From the NCBI RefSeq assembly GCF_019145435.1, contig NZ_JAHSTS010000002.1, forward strand, positions 1,612,001-1,676,000: 64,000 bases of DNA, given 5' to 3'. Both the position numbers and the translations under genes were made by a program. Below are positions 35,848-45,812 of the stretch, piece by piece; the first letter of the stretch is position 1, and every line of letters begins with the position of its first letter. The notes beneath the pieces are model-generated. The model ran no database searches, was not told the DNA's origin, and was given only the letters and a program-made list of their open reading frames with translations. The DNA is from Pseudomonas ekonensis. GTDB taxonomy: Bacteria; Pseudomonadota; Gammaproteobacteria; Pseudomonadales; Pseudomonadaceae.

Positions 35848-36843
35848 GTGAAACTCAGTGATATCGCGCGGCTGGCCGGAGTGTCCGTGACCACCGCCAG
35901 CTACGTCATCAACGGCAAGGCCGAACAGCAACGCATCAGCAACGCCACCGTCGAGCGGGTGCGGGCGGTGGTCGATCAGCACGGCTTTACCCCCAACCCC
36001 CAGGCGGCCGGACTGCGCAGCCGGCACACCCGCACCTTGGGCTTCATCCTGCCGGACCTGGAAAACCCCAGCTACGCGCGGATCGCCAAGCTGCTGGAGC
36101 AAGGCGCCCGGGCCCGGGGCTACCAATTGCTGATCGCCAGCTCCGACGATGCGCCGGACAGCGAACGGCAACTGCTGCAACTGTTCCGCGCCCGTCGCTG
36201 CGATGCGCTGATCGTCGCCAGTTGCCTGCCGGCCGGCGACGACAGCTATCGCCAATTGCAGGCCAAGGGCCTGCCGATCATCGCCATCGACCGGGTGATG
36301 GATCCTGCGCACTTCTGCTCGGTGATCAGCGATGACCGCGAAGCCAGCCTGCACCTGACCCAGAGCCTGCTCGACCCGCAACCCAGGCAAATCGTCCTGC
36401 TGGGCGCCCGTCCCGAACTGAGCATCAGCCAGGAGCGGGCCGCCGGGTTCAGGCAGGCGCTGACCGGGTTCAAGGGCGACGTCCTCATCGAGCACGCCGA
36501 ATCGTTCAGCCGCGACTGCGGCAAGCAACTGATGGAAGAACTCCTGCAACGGCTGGGGCATTTGCCGGACGCACTGGTGACCACCTCCTACGTGCTGCTG
36601 CAGGGTGTGTTCGATGCGCTGCACGACTTCCCGCTCAAGAACCGCCCGCTGCGCCTGGGCACCTTCGGCGACACGCAATTGCTGGACTTCCTGCCGCTGC
36701 CGGTCAACGCCATGGCCCAGCAGCACCAGTTGATCGCCGACAAGGCGCTGGCGCTGGCCCTGGCCGCCGTCGAGCAGTCGGACTACGAGCCCGGCGTGCA
36801 GGCCATCGCCCGAACCTTCAAGCAGCGCATCCGCCGGGACTGA
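35848..36843 (+). CDS. fruR: LacI-family fructose operon regulator FruR/Cra
   Basis: A 331-residue repressor. Residues 1-25 form the LacI helix-turn-helix (KLSDIARLAGVSVTTASYVI), followed by the hinge helix around residue 50-60 and a periplasmic-binding-protein-like effector domain. The start is GTG at 35848 with AAGGA about 9 bases upstream. It is divergent from fruBKA and should bind the operator at 35693-35704, responding to fructose-1-phosphate. Confidence 0.95.
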   Translation: MKLSDIARLAGVSVTTASYVINGKAEQQRISNATVERVRAVVDQHGFTPNPQAAGLRSRHTRTLGFILPDLENPSYARIAKLLEQGARARGYQLLIASSDDAPDSERQLLQLFRARRCDALIVASCLPAGDDSYRQLQAKGLPIIAIDRVMDPAHFCSVISDDREASLHLTQSLLDPQPRQIVLLGARPELSISQERAAGFRQALTGFKGDVLIEHAESFSRDCGKQLMEELLQRLGHLPDALVTTSYVLLQGVFDALHDFPLKNRPLRLGTFGDTQLLDFLPLPVNAMAQQHQLIADKALALALAAVEQSDYEPGVQAIARTFKQRIRRD

Positions 36844-36846
36844 ACC

Positions 36847-37623
36847 GTGGAGCTGATCGACAGCCACACCCATCTGGACTTTCCCGACTTCGACGCCGAC
36901 CGTACGGCGCTGATGGCCGAGAGCCGCGCCCTCGGGGTGCGGCGGATGGTGGTGCTGGGGGTTCATGAAGGCAACTGGCAACGGGTGTGGGACCTGGTGC
37001 AAGGCGACGCCGACCTGTACGCGGCGTTCGGCCTGCATCCGGTGTATCTCGAGCAACACCGCCCGCAGGACGTGCAGGCCCTCGGCGACTGGCTGACCCG
37101 GCTGCGCGGCCATCGGCAACTGTGCGCGGTGGGCGAGATCGGCCTGGACTACTTCATCGAAACCCTCGACCGCGAGCGCCAGCAGGCGCTGTTCGAGGCT
37201 CAGCTGCAACTGGCGGCGGACTTCGGGCTGCCCGCGCTGATCCACGTGCGGCGCAGCCATGCGGCGGTGATCGCCACGCTCAAGCGGTTCAGGCTCAAAC
37301 GCGCCGGCATCATCCACGCCTTCGCCGGCAGCCGCGAAGAGGCGCGGGAGTACATCAAGCTGGGGTTCCGGCTGGGCCTGGGCGGCGCGCCGACCTGGCC
37401 CCAGGCGCTGCGCCTGCACCGGGTGCTGGCGGACCTGCCGCTCGGTTCGGTGGTGCTGGAGACCGACTCGCCGGACATGGCCCCCGCCATGTTCCCCGGC
37501 GTGCGCAACACCCCGGCGCATTTGCCGGCGATCTGCGCGGCGCTGGCCACCCTGATGGCCGTCAACCCGGAACAACTGGCCGCCGCCAGCACGGCCAATG
37601 CCTGCGAAGTGTTCGGCTGGTAG
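36847..37623 (+). CDS. TatD-family metal-dependent hydrolase (putative DNase)
   Basis: A 258-residue TIM-barrel hydrolase of the TatD/YcfH family. Metal ligands are the HTH of DSHTHLDFPDF (residues 4-14), the Glu of GEIGLDYF, IHVR, HAF and the Asp of ETDSPDMAP. Members are 3'-5' exonucleases or tRNA/DNA quality enzymes. The start is GTG at 36847, three bases after the fruR stop, so it is probably co-transcribed. The link to fructose control is positional only. Confidence 0.9.
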   Translation: MELIDSHTHLDFPDFDADRTALMAESRALGVRRMVVLGVHEGNWQRVWDLVQGDADLYAAFGLHPVYLEQHRPQDVQALGDWLTRLRGHRQLCAVGEIGLDYFIETLDRERQQALFEAQLQLAADFGLPALIHVRRSHAAVIATLKRFRLKRAGIIHAFAGSREEAREYIKLGFRLGLGGAPTWPQALRLHRVLADLPLGSVVLETDSPDMAPAMFPGVRNTPAHLPAICAALATLMAVNPEQLAAASTANACEVFGW

Positions 37624-37624
37624 T

Positions 37625-38014
37625 TCAGTCGCCGTGGGCCCTTGCGGCGTCGAGGATCAGCGTCAGGCGCTGCCGGTGGCGGAAGTAGCGGGTCACGGCG
37701 AAGTACACGAAAACCGCAATCAACGAGGCATTCAACTGTTCGGTGACGCTGAGCAGCCCCACCCATTCCATCACCAGCGCCACCAGCAGCGCGGTGCACA
37801 CCGTCACCTGCGCGCTGGCGCGCAACAGGCCCAGCGAGTCGAGCGACTTGAACCGTTTGATCTGCTGCGGGCAACGCAGCTCCAGCCGTTGCTCGCAATG
37901 GGGGCAGGTGAAGGCTTCATTGATCGAAAGGGCGTTGAGCTGCCAGGGCTTCAGCACCAGGGTGGTCTGACAATGGGCGCAACGGCCTCGGACTCCCAAG
38001 GTGGCAACGGACAT
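37625..38014 (-). CDS. Small membrane protein with two CxxC zinc-ribbon pairs
   Basis: I recognise no named family. The ATG at 38014 is preferred to the in-frame ATG at 38116, because GGAGGAG lies just upstream and the extra 34 residues look like read-through of non-coding DNA. The 129-residue protein has CAHC (residues 12-15) and CPHC (37-40), a zinc-ribbon pattern, then two hydrophobic segments around residues 60-80 and 86-106 and a basic end. It resembles the general plan of PqiA-like or zinc-ribbon membrane proteins. It is convergent with the TatD gene. Confidence 0.75.
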   Translation of the reverse strand: MSVATLGVRGRCAHCQTTLVLKPWQLNALSINEAFTCPHCEQRLELRCPQQIKRFKSLDSLGLLRASAQVTVCTALLVALVMEWVGLLSVTEQLNASLIAVFVYFAVTRYFRHRQRLTLILDAARAHGD

Positions 38015-38149
38015 TAACGGGCTCCTCCAAGCGGTCAAGTCGAGTGATCTTGAATGATTGAAGACGAAAAACCAGAGCGCGGAGAAAAACAGGATTTGGC
38101 TTACAAATGTAAGCAAAAAAGTACTACAAAAAATTCCACAACCTCAGCC

Positions 38150-38171
38150 GTGGGAGCAAGACCGCTCCCAC
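38150..38171 (-). terminator. Hairpin downstream of the chemoreceptor
   Basis: GTGGGAGC and GCTCCCAC pair perfectly over a 6-base loop, 22 bases after the receptor stop on the minus strand. An A/T-rich stretch follows in that direction, so it may terminate the transcript. It is also half of a degenerate REP. Confidence 0.5.
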
Positions 38172-38193
38172 AAAGGCCGGAGCGAACCCGCCG

Positions 38194-40224
38194 TCAGACC
38201 CGGAACGCGTTGATCAGCTGCTTGAGCTCCACCACCTGCGCCGACAGGGCGCGGCTGGCGTTCTCGGTCTGGTGCGCGCCTTGCGCCGTGCGTTCGCCGG
38301 CGCGGTTGATCTCGACGATGTTCTGATCGATGTCGTGGGCCACGGCGGTCTGCTGCTCCACGGCGGCGGCGATCTGCTGGTTCTGGTCGACGATCATGCC
38401 GACCGCGCCGAGGATGTTTTCCAGCGCCTGCTGTACTTTTTCCGACTGCCCCACGGTGCCGTTGGCCATCTGGTGGCTGACGCCCATGGCCTTCACCGCC
38501 GCGCCCACGCCGCCGTGTAGCTTGGCGATCATCTGCTCGATTTCCTCGGTCGATTGCTGGGTGCGCTTGGCCAGCGTGCGCACTTCGTCCGCCACCACCG
38601 CAAAACCCCGCCCCTGCTCGCCCGCCCGCGCCGCTTCGATGGCGGCGTTGAGCGCCAGCAGGTTGGTCTGCTCGGCGATGCTTTTGATCACTTCCAGCAC
38701 GCTGCTGATCGACTGGCTGTCGCTGGCCAACTGGTTGATCACCAGCACCGACTGATCGATCTCGCTGGCCAACGCCGCGATGCTGCCCTGCTGGGACTCC
38801 ACCAGGCCGCGCCCGCTGACGGTCTCGTCGTTCACGCTGTGGGCGCTGCTGACCGCCGCCGCGGCGCTGCGCGCCACTTCCTGGGAGGTGGCGGACATCT
38901 GGTTCATGGCCGTCGCCACCTGCTCGATCTGGGTACGCTGGCCGGCCACCGCCTGGTTGCTCTGGGCCGACACGCTCTGCACTTGCCCGGCCTGGCGCTC
39001 GACCTCGCTGACGGTCTGCCCGACGCGCTCGATCAGGTCGTGGATCTTCTTCACGGTGCCGTTGAACACTTCGCCCAGCTCGCCCAACTCATCCCGGCTG
39101 TTGGCGCGGAAATTCACCGTCATGTCGCCGGCCGCCACTTTGTCCATCATGGCGCCCAGGCGTTTCAGGGTGGTGCGGGTCGAGGCGTAGAAACCGCCGT
39201 AGAGGTAGAAGATCAGCACGAACACCACCGCCAGCGCCACCGCCTGCAGCACCATGTGCGTGCGGTTCTGGGCCAGACGCTGCTGCAACTGGCTGTCGAG
39301 GAATTTCAGGGTCGCTTCGTTGAGCTGGTAAGTGCGCTCCATCAGCCCGGTGACCTGATCGTAGAACGCCTGCCACGGCGCATCGAGGGTGTCGGCCATC
39401 ACCACCTGCTCCTCGAACAGCTCGCTGGCCTGCTTGAGCGACGCCTTGCTGGCGTCCGCCGGGGCGCTGAGGAACTCACGCGCCGCCTTGCTCGAACCGA
39501 GGGCGTCCTGCAGTTTCAGGCCGTACTCGGCCTGGAGTTTTTCGATCTGCGCCAGCAGTTCGTCGAAGCGGGTGCTGGATGAACTGTTGAGAAAACCTTG
39601 GCCCAACGAGTACGAGCCCATGGCCCGGCCTTCGCCGAGGGTCTGGGTGATGGCCGGGGTGATGGCGGTGACCAGCTCGCTGAGCTGGCGCATGTCGCTT
39701 TGGCCGTCGCGGCTCAGGCCGGCCTGGCTCGCGATGATCTGGCTGAAGATCTGCGCGCTGCCCAGCAGCTTGCCGATCAGTGCGCTTTTGCTTTGCAGGG
39801 AGTTTTCCGCTTGCTGGGCCTTGAACGCGGCGATCATCTCGTCGCGCTTGGCGTCGAACACCGCGGTCTGCTCCGGATCGTCGGTCATCGCCTTCAGCCC
39901 TTGCAGGCGCGCCAGCACGTTCTGCTCGAGGGTGGTGATGTTCGCTTCGACATTGCCCGCCTTGCCGGACTGGCCGAGGGTCACGTTGATCTGCACCAGG
40001 TTGTTGAGGGTTTCCAGGTCCCGTCGCAGGCTCAGGCTGCTGCCCAGCAGGTCGAGGCTTTGCAGTTCCACCCGGGTGCCCTGGAACTCGCGGTACGAAT
40101 CGCGCACCAGATAGAAGTTGGTCACCAGCATCGGCACCAGGAACAGGACGCTGATCAGGCTGAACTTCATGCCGAAGCTCAGGCGGTTCATCAGCGAGAC
40201 GGCGGGATAGAGCAAGCTCTTCAC
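38194..40224 (-). CDS. Methyl-accepting chemotaxis protein, PA4520-like
   Basis: A 676-residue chemoreceptor. A first membrane helix (about residues 20-40) is followed by a long periplasmic region of almost 290 residues, a second helix (about 325-350), a HAMP domain ([20 protein letters not shown]) and the cytoplasmic signalling domain with the conserved tip [20 protein letters not shown]. There is no C-terminal NWETF-like pentapeptide, so adaptation enzymes must act without tethering. The sensor region is larger than the usual 4-helix bundle and may hold a double bundle. The ligand is unknown. Confidence 0.93.
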   Translation of the reverse strand: MKSLLYPAVSLMNRLSFGMKFSLISVLFLVPMLVTNFYLVRDSYREFQGTRVELQSLDLLGSSLSLRRDLETLNNLVQINVTLGQSGKAGNVEANITTLEQNVLARLQGLKAMTDDPEQTAVFDAKRDEMIAAFKAQQAENSLQSKSALIGKLLGSAQIFSQIIASQAGLSRDGQSDMRQLSELVTAITPAITQTLGEGRAMGSYSLGQGFLNSSSSTRFDELLAQIEKLQAEYGLKLQDALGSSKAAREFLSAPADASKASLKQASELFEEQVVMADTLDAPWQAFYDQVTGLMERTYQLNEATLKFLDSQLQQRLAQNRTHMVLQAVALAVVFVLIFYLYGGFYASTRTTLKRLGAMMDKVAAGDMTVNFRANSRDELGELGEVFNGTVKKIHDLIERVGQTVSEVERQAGQVQSVSAQSNQAVAGQRTQIEQVATAMNQMSATSQEVARSAAAAVSSAHSVNDETVSGRGLVESQQGSIAALASEIDQSVLVINQLASDSQSISSVLEVIKSIAEQTNLLALNAAIEAARAGEQGRGFAVVADEVRTLAKRTQQSTEEIEQMIAKLHGGVGAAVKAMGVSHQMANGTVGQSEKVQQALENILGAVGMIVDQNQQIAAAVEQQTAVAHDIDQNIVEINRAGERTAQGAHQTENASRALSAQVVELKQLINAFRV

Positions 40225-40350
40225 TGGAAGTCTCCCTCGGTTTGTTCTTGTTTTTATTGGCAGGCGCAGGGCGACAGCAGATAGCCACTATCGAGCGCCA
40301 TCTCTGTATAGCTCAAATCGGAGGGAGGTTTTGTAACTTAAGGTTAACGA

Positions 40351-40382
40351 CTGTGGTGAGGACACTTGCGCCCTCACCACAG
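40351..40382 (-). terminator. Strong hairpin after ampE, possible terminator
   Basis: CTGTGGTGAGG (40351-40361) and CCTCACCACAG (40372-40382) form a perfect 11-bp stem with a 10-base loop, 11 bases after the ampE stop. There is no T-run on the minus strand, so it may instead be an mRNA 3' protecting structure. Confidence 0.55.
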
Positions 40383-40392
40383 GGTATACGGG

Positions 40393-41229
40393 TCAGTGAA
40401 CCAGGACGGTCCACAAGGCAAACCCGGCGTACCACAGCACGGCGGCGCGCAGCAGCAGTTCCCACAGGCAGTCGAGGGTGTTGATGCCTTCCGGACCGAC
40501 CGTCGGCGGCGGGATCTCTCCGGCGGCCAGGCCCGCTTTGTCGATCAGACGGGCAGCGCTGATGTGCCAGTTCAGCAGCTCGTGCAGCATCACCCGGCTG
40601 ACCGCGACGAAGTTGCCCACCAGGGCCAGGCTCGCCGCCAGCAGGCGCACCGGCACCCAATCGAATGCGTGCCGCAGCTGCGCCGCCCGTTCGGCCACCG
40701 CCGGGTTCGCGGCGTTCTCCTCGGCCAGCGCCAGCAACCGGTAACTCAAGGCCGCCACCGGGCCGAGCAGGAAGTACCAGAAGATCACCGCAAAGAAGCT
40801 CTGGTAGGCCTGCCACAGCAGATGCCCCTGCACCCGCGCCAGCAATTGCTCGCCACGGTCGGCGCAGATGCCCAGGTCGCGCTTGGCCACGTGGGCCGCC
40901 GCTTGCAGGTCTTCCCGGCGCCAGGCGTCGCGGAACGGCCCCAGGCCGCCGAGCAGGTCGTTGCGCCCCAGACTGTAGATCACCACCAGCAGATGCACCG
41001 GCAGGGCCAGCAGGCCGTAGGCCACCGGTTCCAGCACCACCAGCAGCAACGCCAGCAGCGCCACCGGCAGCAGCACCAGCACCGTCAGCACCAGCCAAGG
41101 GCGCTTGGCCAGGCCGCCGCTTTCGAGCTTGTGCAGTTCGCGGATCCATCCGCCGTCGCGTTGGACCCGATGGCGCAGGGCCGAGAACTTCTCGATCCAG
41201 ACCGCCAACAGCAACACCAGAAAACTCAT
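40393..41229 (-). CDS. ampE: AmpE, inner-membrane protein of the ampDE operon
   Basis: A 278-residue membrane protein with four main hydrophobic segments. The start MSFLVLLLAVWIEKFSALR and the internal WQAYQSFFAVIFWYFLLGP are typical of AmpE. Its role, sometimes described as a signal modulator for beta-lactamase induction, is not firmly established. Its ATG overlaps the ampD stop by ATGA, the standard ampDE arrangement (PA4521-PA4522). Confidence 0.93.
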   Translation of the reverse strand: MSFLVLLLAVWIEKFSALRHRVQRDGGWIRELHKLESGGLAKRPWLVLTVLVLLPVALLALLLVVLEPVAYGLLALPVHLLVVIYSLGRNDLLGGLGPFRDAWRREDLQAAAHVAKRDLGICADRGEQLLARVQGHLLWQAYQSFFAVIFWYFLLGPVAALSYRLLALAEENAANPAVAERAAQLRHAFDWVPVRLLAASLALVGNFVAVSRVMLHELLNWHISAARLIDKAGLAAGEIPPPTVGPEGINTLDCLWELLLRAAVLWYAGFALWTVLVH

Positions 41230-41786
41230 TGTCCTTCCTCTTGTGCCAGGGCCGCCCGGTAGCGTGCCCAGTCGAATGCCGGCCCCGGGTCGGTCTTGCG
41301 GCCGGGGGCGATGTCGCTGTGCCCGCAGATGCGTTGCCCGGTGATGGCCGGGAACCTCGCCTGCAACTGCCGGGTCAGCGCGGTCAGCGCCAGGTACTGC
41401 GCGTCGGTGAACGGTAGATCATCGGTGCCTTCCAGCTCGATGCCCACGGAAAAATCGTTGCAGGTCTCGCGCCCCCCGAAGCTGGAGACACCGGCATGCC
41501 AGGCGCGCTCCAGACAGGAGACAAACTGAGTGACCTTGCCGTCACGCTCGATCAGAAAGTGCGCGGACACCCGCAGGTCGGCGATCCCCGCAAAGTAGGG
41601 ATGTTCGGTGACATCCAGACGGTTCTGGAAAAATTCCTGCACCTTGCCGGTGGCGAACTGCGCCGGCGGCAGGCTGATGTTGTGGATGACCAGCAGGGAG
41701 ACTTCGCCCGTCGGGCGTTCATTGAAGTTGGGCGACGGACAGACCTGCACCCCGTGACACCACCCGCTTGCGGGATCCAACTGCAT
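41226..41786 (-). CDS. ampD: 1,6-anhydro-N-acetylmuramyl-L-alanine amidase AmpD
   Basis: A cytosolic zinc amidase of 186 residues that removes the peptide from anhydro-muropeptides in cell-wall recycling; its loss raises AmpC beta-lactamase. I start at ATG 41786 with AAGGAA upstream; the longer frame overlaps the preceding gene. Zinc ligands are His35 (VIHNISLP), His156 and Asp166 (CGHSDIAPGRKTDPG), with the catalytic Glu117 in GIELEG. All are intact. Confidence 0.95.
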   Translation of the reverse strand: MQLDPASGWCHGVQVCPSPNFNERPTGEVSLLVIHNISLPPAQFATGKVQEFFQNRLDVTEHPYFAGIADLRVSAHFLIERDGKVTQFVSCLERAWHAGVSSFGGRETCNDFSVGIELEGTDDLPFTDAQYLALTALTRQLQARFPAITGQRICGHSDIAPGRKTDPGPAFDWARYRAALAQEEGQ

Positions 41787-41850
41787 ACCGATTCCTTCAA
41801 CGCCGACTGTGTTGGCGCCCAGTATGCCGTGATCGGCGTACCGGACGCGA

Positions 41851-44028
41851 TCACTTGGCGCGATTGCGCCGCCGCAGATTGCCCAGCACCGACTCCAGCG
41901 CGCGGTCGAACAGCAAGGTGTCGTCCAGCCGCCACGCCGCACCGCGCCGCAGCTCCAGGGCAAGTCCGGTGCGGTCGCGCTCCAGCACTTTCATGCCGGT
42001 GCGGTCGACGAACACGAACTTGCCGGTGGTCTCGTTGATGGCCGCCAGCTTGCAGCGCAAGGTGTGCTCTTCGTCTTCGCGAAACACCACCCAACTGCCC
42101 AGCCGCAGTTGCTCGACCTGCCGCAGGCCGGCATCGTCCTGCGGCAGGCGCAAAGGCATGCCCTCGTCCGCCGCGCGCAGGGCCACCGGCAGCGCCACCT
42201 CGACCAAGACCAGCGCCTCGGCGGGCCCGGATTCATCGGTGCGCTCGAACAGGCGCACGTGCAGCGCTTCCAGCTCGCTGAAAAACTCGCTGGTGGCGAA
42301 CGGGTCGAACGCCGAACTGTTCAGGCCGTCGCGCAACGACTTGAGCAGCCCCGGCACCATCGCCAACAGGCGCATGCCGGACTCCGGCCCGTCGTGCCGC
42401 TGCACGCTCCAGACCAATTGCTCCATGGTCTGCACATCCGCCCGCCATTCGGCGCTCTGGTCGCCGTGCTTCAGGCAGGTCAGCAGCAGTACCTTGCTCC
42501 AGGCGTCCTGGACGAACGCCACCACTTTGGGCGGCAGCACCTTGCCCGGCAACGCCTGGTTGAGCGCCTGCTCCACCCGGCGGCGAGCCAGTTCGGTCCT
42601 CGCCCGCCCCTCTTCGGCATCGCGCAGGCGCTGCTCGAGCAATTCGCTGCGGCGGCGCTCGTCGCCGGTGAAGGCCAGGAAATCCGCCAGCAGCTCGGAG
42701 AAGATCGCCGGATCGTCATTGAAATCGCTCAGCAAACGCTGCACCACCTGCTCAATGCGCAGGTACAGGCTGTCCCGCGCATGGCCGTCGCACTCGCCCC
42801 AGCCCATGGCGGCGTCCGCGATTTCGTTGAGCAGGCGCCGCGCCGGGTGACTGCTGCGGCTGAAGAAACTCTTGTCGAGCACCGCGACCTTGAGCATCGG
42901 GATCTGCAGCCGGGCGATCAGCGCCTTGAGCGAGTCCGGCAGGTTGCGGTCGTCGAGGATGCACTCGAACAGCATGGCGATCAGGTTGATCACATCCTCA
43001 TCGGCGCCGCCGACGATGCGCGACTTGCCGCTGCGCACGCTCACCTGGGTCAGCAATTGCTCGAGCTGGTTGCGCAGGTCGAAGTCGTCCAGCGCCGCCA
43101 GCGTCGGCACGTATTGCTGCAAGTGCGAAAGCAGGCGCAGCAGGTCGCGGGTGGAGATCGGCTGGACCGCCGAACTGGGCTCCAGGATCGGCGCCACGCT
43201 GCCGCGCAGGTGCGACAGCAGCGCCTGCAACGCCGAGAAGACTTCCTGCACGCCGTCCTCCAGCGCAGGCGGTTCGCTGTGCGCAGGCTCACTGCGGGCA
43301 TGGGCAACGGCCTGGTCGATGGCACGGCGCACGGGCGCCGGTTTCAGCTCGGGCAGCACGCCGGTGGCGGCCAGCAACTGATTGGCTTCGGCATAGAGCT
43401 GATCGGTGTCGGCCAGCACGTAGCGCTCGAACAGCTTGAGCAGGATCAGCTTGACCTTGATCCCCACTCCCAGGTTGCGCCCGGCCAGCAGAAAGTATTC
43501 GCACAGCATCGAAGGGCCCAACGGGTTGTGCCGGTCCTCCAGGGCCTTGCCGAGCAGGGCATTGAGCCGCGCCGTCAATTGGTCGAGGGCGAAGCCGTCG
43601 CGGCTCAGCACCCGGCCGACCATGGTCTCGATGGCGACGCTGCGTTCCCGGTCGTCGGTGCGCTCGCAGGCTTCGTGCGGCAGCAACGAGGACGGCAAGG
43701 CGTTTTGCGCGGGATCGTATTGGGTGAGGCCGACGAACGCCTCGAAGAGATGTTCGAGAAAGCCGCGCTCGATGTTCTTGCGCTTCAGGCGCAGGTCGCG
43801 CATGGCCTCGAAAAAGAGATTCTGCTCGACGTCGCTGCGGGCCCGGTCGGCCATTTCGAACAGGGTGTCGTCGGCATTGTCGAACAGCGCCTGCAGGCCG
43901 TGGCGCAGTTGCTGGGTGGCCTTGTCGCGGACCTGAAGCAGAATCACAGGCAGGCGGGCGAGCGGCGAAGGGTTCGCCGGATCGGTAGCGGCCTTGCGCA
44001 AAGGCACCACATTCCCGTCGTTGTGCAT
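41851..44028 (-). CDS. DUF1631 family protein, PA4523-like
   Basis: A 725-residue cytoplasmic protein of the DUF1631 family, function unknown. It is largely helical and begins with a region rich in Asp, Arg and Glu. The last 90 residues (WVVFREDEEHTLRCKLAAI, then KFVFVDRTGMKVL and LFDRALESVLGNLRR) look like a compact beta-barrel end domain of the kind compared with PilZ folds, though without a clear RxxxR c-di-GMP motif. It is 64 bases upstream of ampD and may be co-transcribed with ampDE. The gene order DUF1631-ampD-ampE is the same as in P. aeruginosa. Confidence 0.88.
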   Translation of the reverse strand: MHNDGNVVPLRKAATDPANPSPLARLPVILLQVRDKATQQLRHGLQALFDNADDTLFEMADRARSDVEQNLFFEAMRDLRLKRKNIERGFLEHLFEAFVGLTQYDPAQNALPSSLLPHEACERTDDRERSVAIETMVGRVLSRDGFALDQLTARLNALLGKALEDRHNPLGPSMLCEYFLLAGRNLGVGIKVKLILLKLFERYVLADTDQLYAEANQLLAATGVLPELKPAPVRRAIDQAVAHARSEPAHSEPPALEDGVQEVFSALQALLSHLRGSVAPILEPSSAVQPISTRDLLRLLSHLQQYVPTLAALDDFDLRNQLEQLLTQVSVRSGKSRIVGGADEDVINLIAMLFECILDDRNLPDSLKALIARLQIPMLKVAVLDKSFFSRSSHPARRLLNEIADAAMGWGECDGHARDSLYLRIEQVVQRLLSDFNDDPAIFSELLADFLAFTGDERRRSELLEQRLRDAEEGRARTELARRRVEQALNQALPGKVLPPKVVAFVQDAWSKVLLLTCLKHGDQSAEWRADVQTMEQLVWSVQRHDGPESGMRLLAMVPGLLKSLRDGLNSSAFDPFATSEFFSELEALHVRLFERTDESGPAEALVLVEVALPVALRAADEGMPLRLPQDDAGLRQVEQLRLGSWVVFREDEEHTLRCKLAAINETTGKFVFVDRTGMKVLERDRTGLALELRRGAAWRLDDTLLFDRALESVLGNLRRRNRAK

Positions 44029-44340
44029 CCAAGCCTCCTGAAACGGTGATTCTTCAAGTGCGCGGGCCTGCGGCCCCCTGTCGGGAGCGGCCGGAAAACG
44101 GACTTCAAGACAAACGTCAAAGCCATGACGTCAAATGCAAGGCGGATTATCTTGCAAAAAATGTCCCCGGCGCCAGAGCCCTCAGGGATTCCCCTAGGCC
44201 CCGGCGCTGCTTCAGTGACCGCACCCGGCGCGCATTTGCTCAAGGAAATCGACCGGCTGCGCTCAAGTCCCTGCGCACCCGCCTTGGGTTGGGCCCTGCC
44301 ATGCCCCTATAATCGGGCCACTTTGTCTGTGGAGCCCGTT
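44029..44340. other. Divergent region between the DUF1631 gene and nadC
   Basis: No gene is supported in this stretch of about 310 bases; the upstream in-frame extension of nadC has no ribosome-binding site. It contains the nadC promoter described separately. Confidence 0.6.
44284..44313 (+). promoter_or_regulatory. nadC: Sigma-70 promoter for nadC
   Basis: A perfect -10 TATAAT (44308-44313) lies 18 bases after TTGGGT (44284-44289), a fair -35. Transcription would start near 44320, about 20 bases before the nadC ATG. Confidence 0.7.
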
Positions 44341-45189
44341 ATGCCGAACCTACGTCTCGCCGATTTGACCGCCGAAATCGAAGCCAACGTCCGCCGTGCG
44401 TTGCGCGAAGACATCGGCAGCGGCGACATCACCGCACAACTGATCCCGGCCGAACGCCTGGCCAAGGCGACCATCATCACCCGCGACGCCGCCGTCATCT
44501 GCGGCACCGCCTGGGTCGACGCCGTGTTCCGTCAGCTCGACCCGCGGGTGGCGGTGCACTGGCAGGTGCGCGACGGCGACCGGGTCAGCCCGAACCAGCC
44601 GCTGTTCCACCTGGAAGGCCCGGCCCGTTCGCTGCTGACCGGCGAGCGCAGCGCGCTGAACTTCCTGCAGATGCTGTCCGGTGTCGCGACCCGCGCCCGA
44701 CAGCTGGCCGATTTCGTCGCCGAGACCGGCGTGAAGCTGCTCGACACCCGCAAGACCCTGCCGGGCCTGCGCCTGGCGCAGAAGTACGCGGTGACCTGCG
44801 GCGGCTGCCACAATCACCGCATCGGCCTGTACGACGCGTTCCTGATCAAGGAAAACCACATCGCCGCCAGCGGCGGCATCCCCCAGGCCATCGCCGCCGC
44901 GCACCGGATCGCGCCGGGCAAGCCGGTGGAGATCGAAGTGGAAAGCCTGGATGAACTGAAAGAGGCGCTGGGCGCCGGCGCCGACATCATCATGCTCGAC
45001 GAGCTGAGCCTGGACGACATGCGCGAAGCCGTGCGCCTGAACGGCGGCAAGGCGAAGCTGGAGGCCAGCGGCGGCATCAACGAAAGCACGCTGCTGCCGA
45101 TCGCCCGCACCGGGGTGGACTACATTTCCATCGGCGCCATGACCAAGGACGTGAAGGCGGTGGACCTGTCGATGCGCCTGAGCCTCTGA
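44341..45189 (+). CDS. nadC: Nicotinate-nucleotide pyrophosphorylase (carboxylating)
   Basis: Also called quinolinate phosphoribosyltransferase; it converts quinolinate and PRPP to nicotinate mononucleotide in NAD synthesis. From ATG 44341 (GGAG at 44331-44334) the protein has 282 residues, the family's usual size. Key motifs are [10 protein letters not shown], the CGGCHNHR segment, [19 protein letters not shown] and the phosphate-binding SGGINEST near the end. A strong terminator follows. Confidence 0.97.
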   Translation: MPNLRLADLTAEIEANVRRALREDIGSGDITAQLIPAERLAKATIITRDAAVICGTAWVDAVFRQLDPRVAVHWQVRDGDRVSPNQPLFHLEGPARSLLTGERSALNFLQMLSGVATRARQLADFVAETGVKLLDTRKTLPGLRLAQKYAVTCGGCHNHRIGLYDAFLIKENHIAASGGIPQAIAAAHRIAPGKPVEIEVESLDELKEALGAGADIIMLDELSLDDMREAVRLNGGKAKLEASGGINESTLLPIARTGVDYISIGAMTKDVKAVDLSMRLSL

Positions 45190-45204
45190 AGCCGCCGCGC
45201 AACG

Positions 45205-45236
45205 AAAAACGCCAGCTCCGTCGGGGCTGGCGTTTT
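45205..45236. terminator. Bidirectional terminator after nadC
   Basis: AAAAACGCCAGC and GCTGGCGTTTTT are inverted arms. It serves nadC (+) and the convergent small gene on the minus strand. Confidence 0.93.
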
Positions 45237-45240
45237 TGTT

Positions 45241-45537
45241 TCAATCGTCGATTTCGTTGAGCTCAAGATAGTCCTGCAGCTCCATGCCCAAGGCCTCGGC
45301 CACTTCCTGATGCACTTCCAGGCGCATGGCCTTGAGCTCCTGCGGCGTCTCGGCCACCAGCTCCAGCACCAGTTCCCAAGGCTCCAGCCCGCGGGACTCG
45401 GCTTCGTCCTCGAACGCCCACTGCGCCTGCTGCTTTTGCTCGGTGGCGTCCAGGGCGCTGATCTCTTCCTGAAGGGAAGGCGTCGCCGCCAGGTACTTCT
45501 CCAGCGCTACATCGATTCGTTGTTCTTTTGGGATCAT
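45241..45537 (-). CDS. Small conserved acidic protein, DUF6388-like
   Basis: A 98-residue, very acidic cytoplasmic protein starting at ATG 45537 (MIPKEQRIDVALEKYLA). It is predicted almost entirely helical, with many Glu/Gln pairs and no membrane segment or cysteine. It looks like the Pseudomonas DUF6388 family by size and first residues, though I cannot verify that here. Function is unknown. It is convergent with nadC and divergent from the coiled-coil gene at 45813. Confidence 0.75.
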   Translation of the reverse strand: MIPKEQRIDVALEKYLAATPSLQEEISALDATEQKQQAQWAFEDEAESRGLEPWELVLELVAETPQELKAMRLEVHQEVAEALGMELQDYLELNEIDD

Positions 45538-45812
45538 GGCGTTCTCGCTGATCAGGGGAATGGGTGATGGATCTGGATCTTCTGGGATCTCTCTGCCGCG
45601 GATTGTCCGGCCTCGGAACCATTCGGGATCATCTGAACACTGCAGGGCGATGCTTGTGCTGGCGCCGAATATAGGACGTTTGGATGACGAATGACACGGG
45701 TCTTTACATCTCTCGCACAAAAAGCTGACCGGGGGAACATAAATCCGGATTCCGAGTCATAGCGATGTGCCATGTCGGCACACCCCTCCGCTGTCCACAA
45801 GGAAACCCAGTG

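Noticed and set aside
38014..38116. Longer start for the zinc-ribbon membrane protein
   Set aside because: The added residues lack a ribosome-binding site, while GGAGGAG sits just before ATG 38014.
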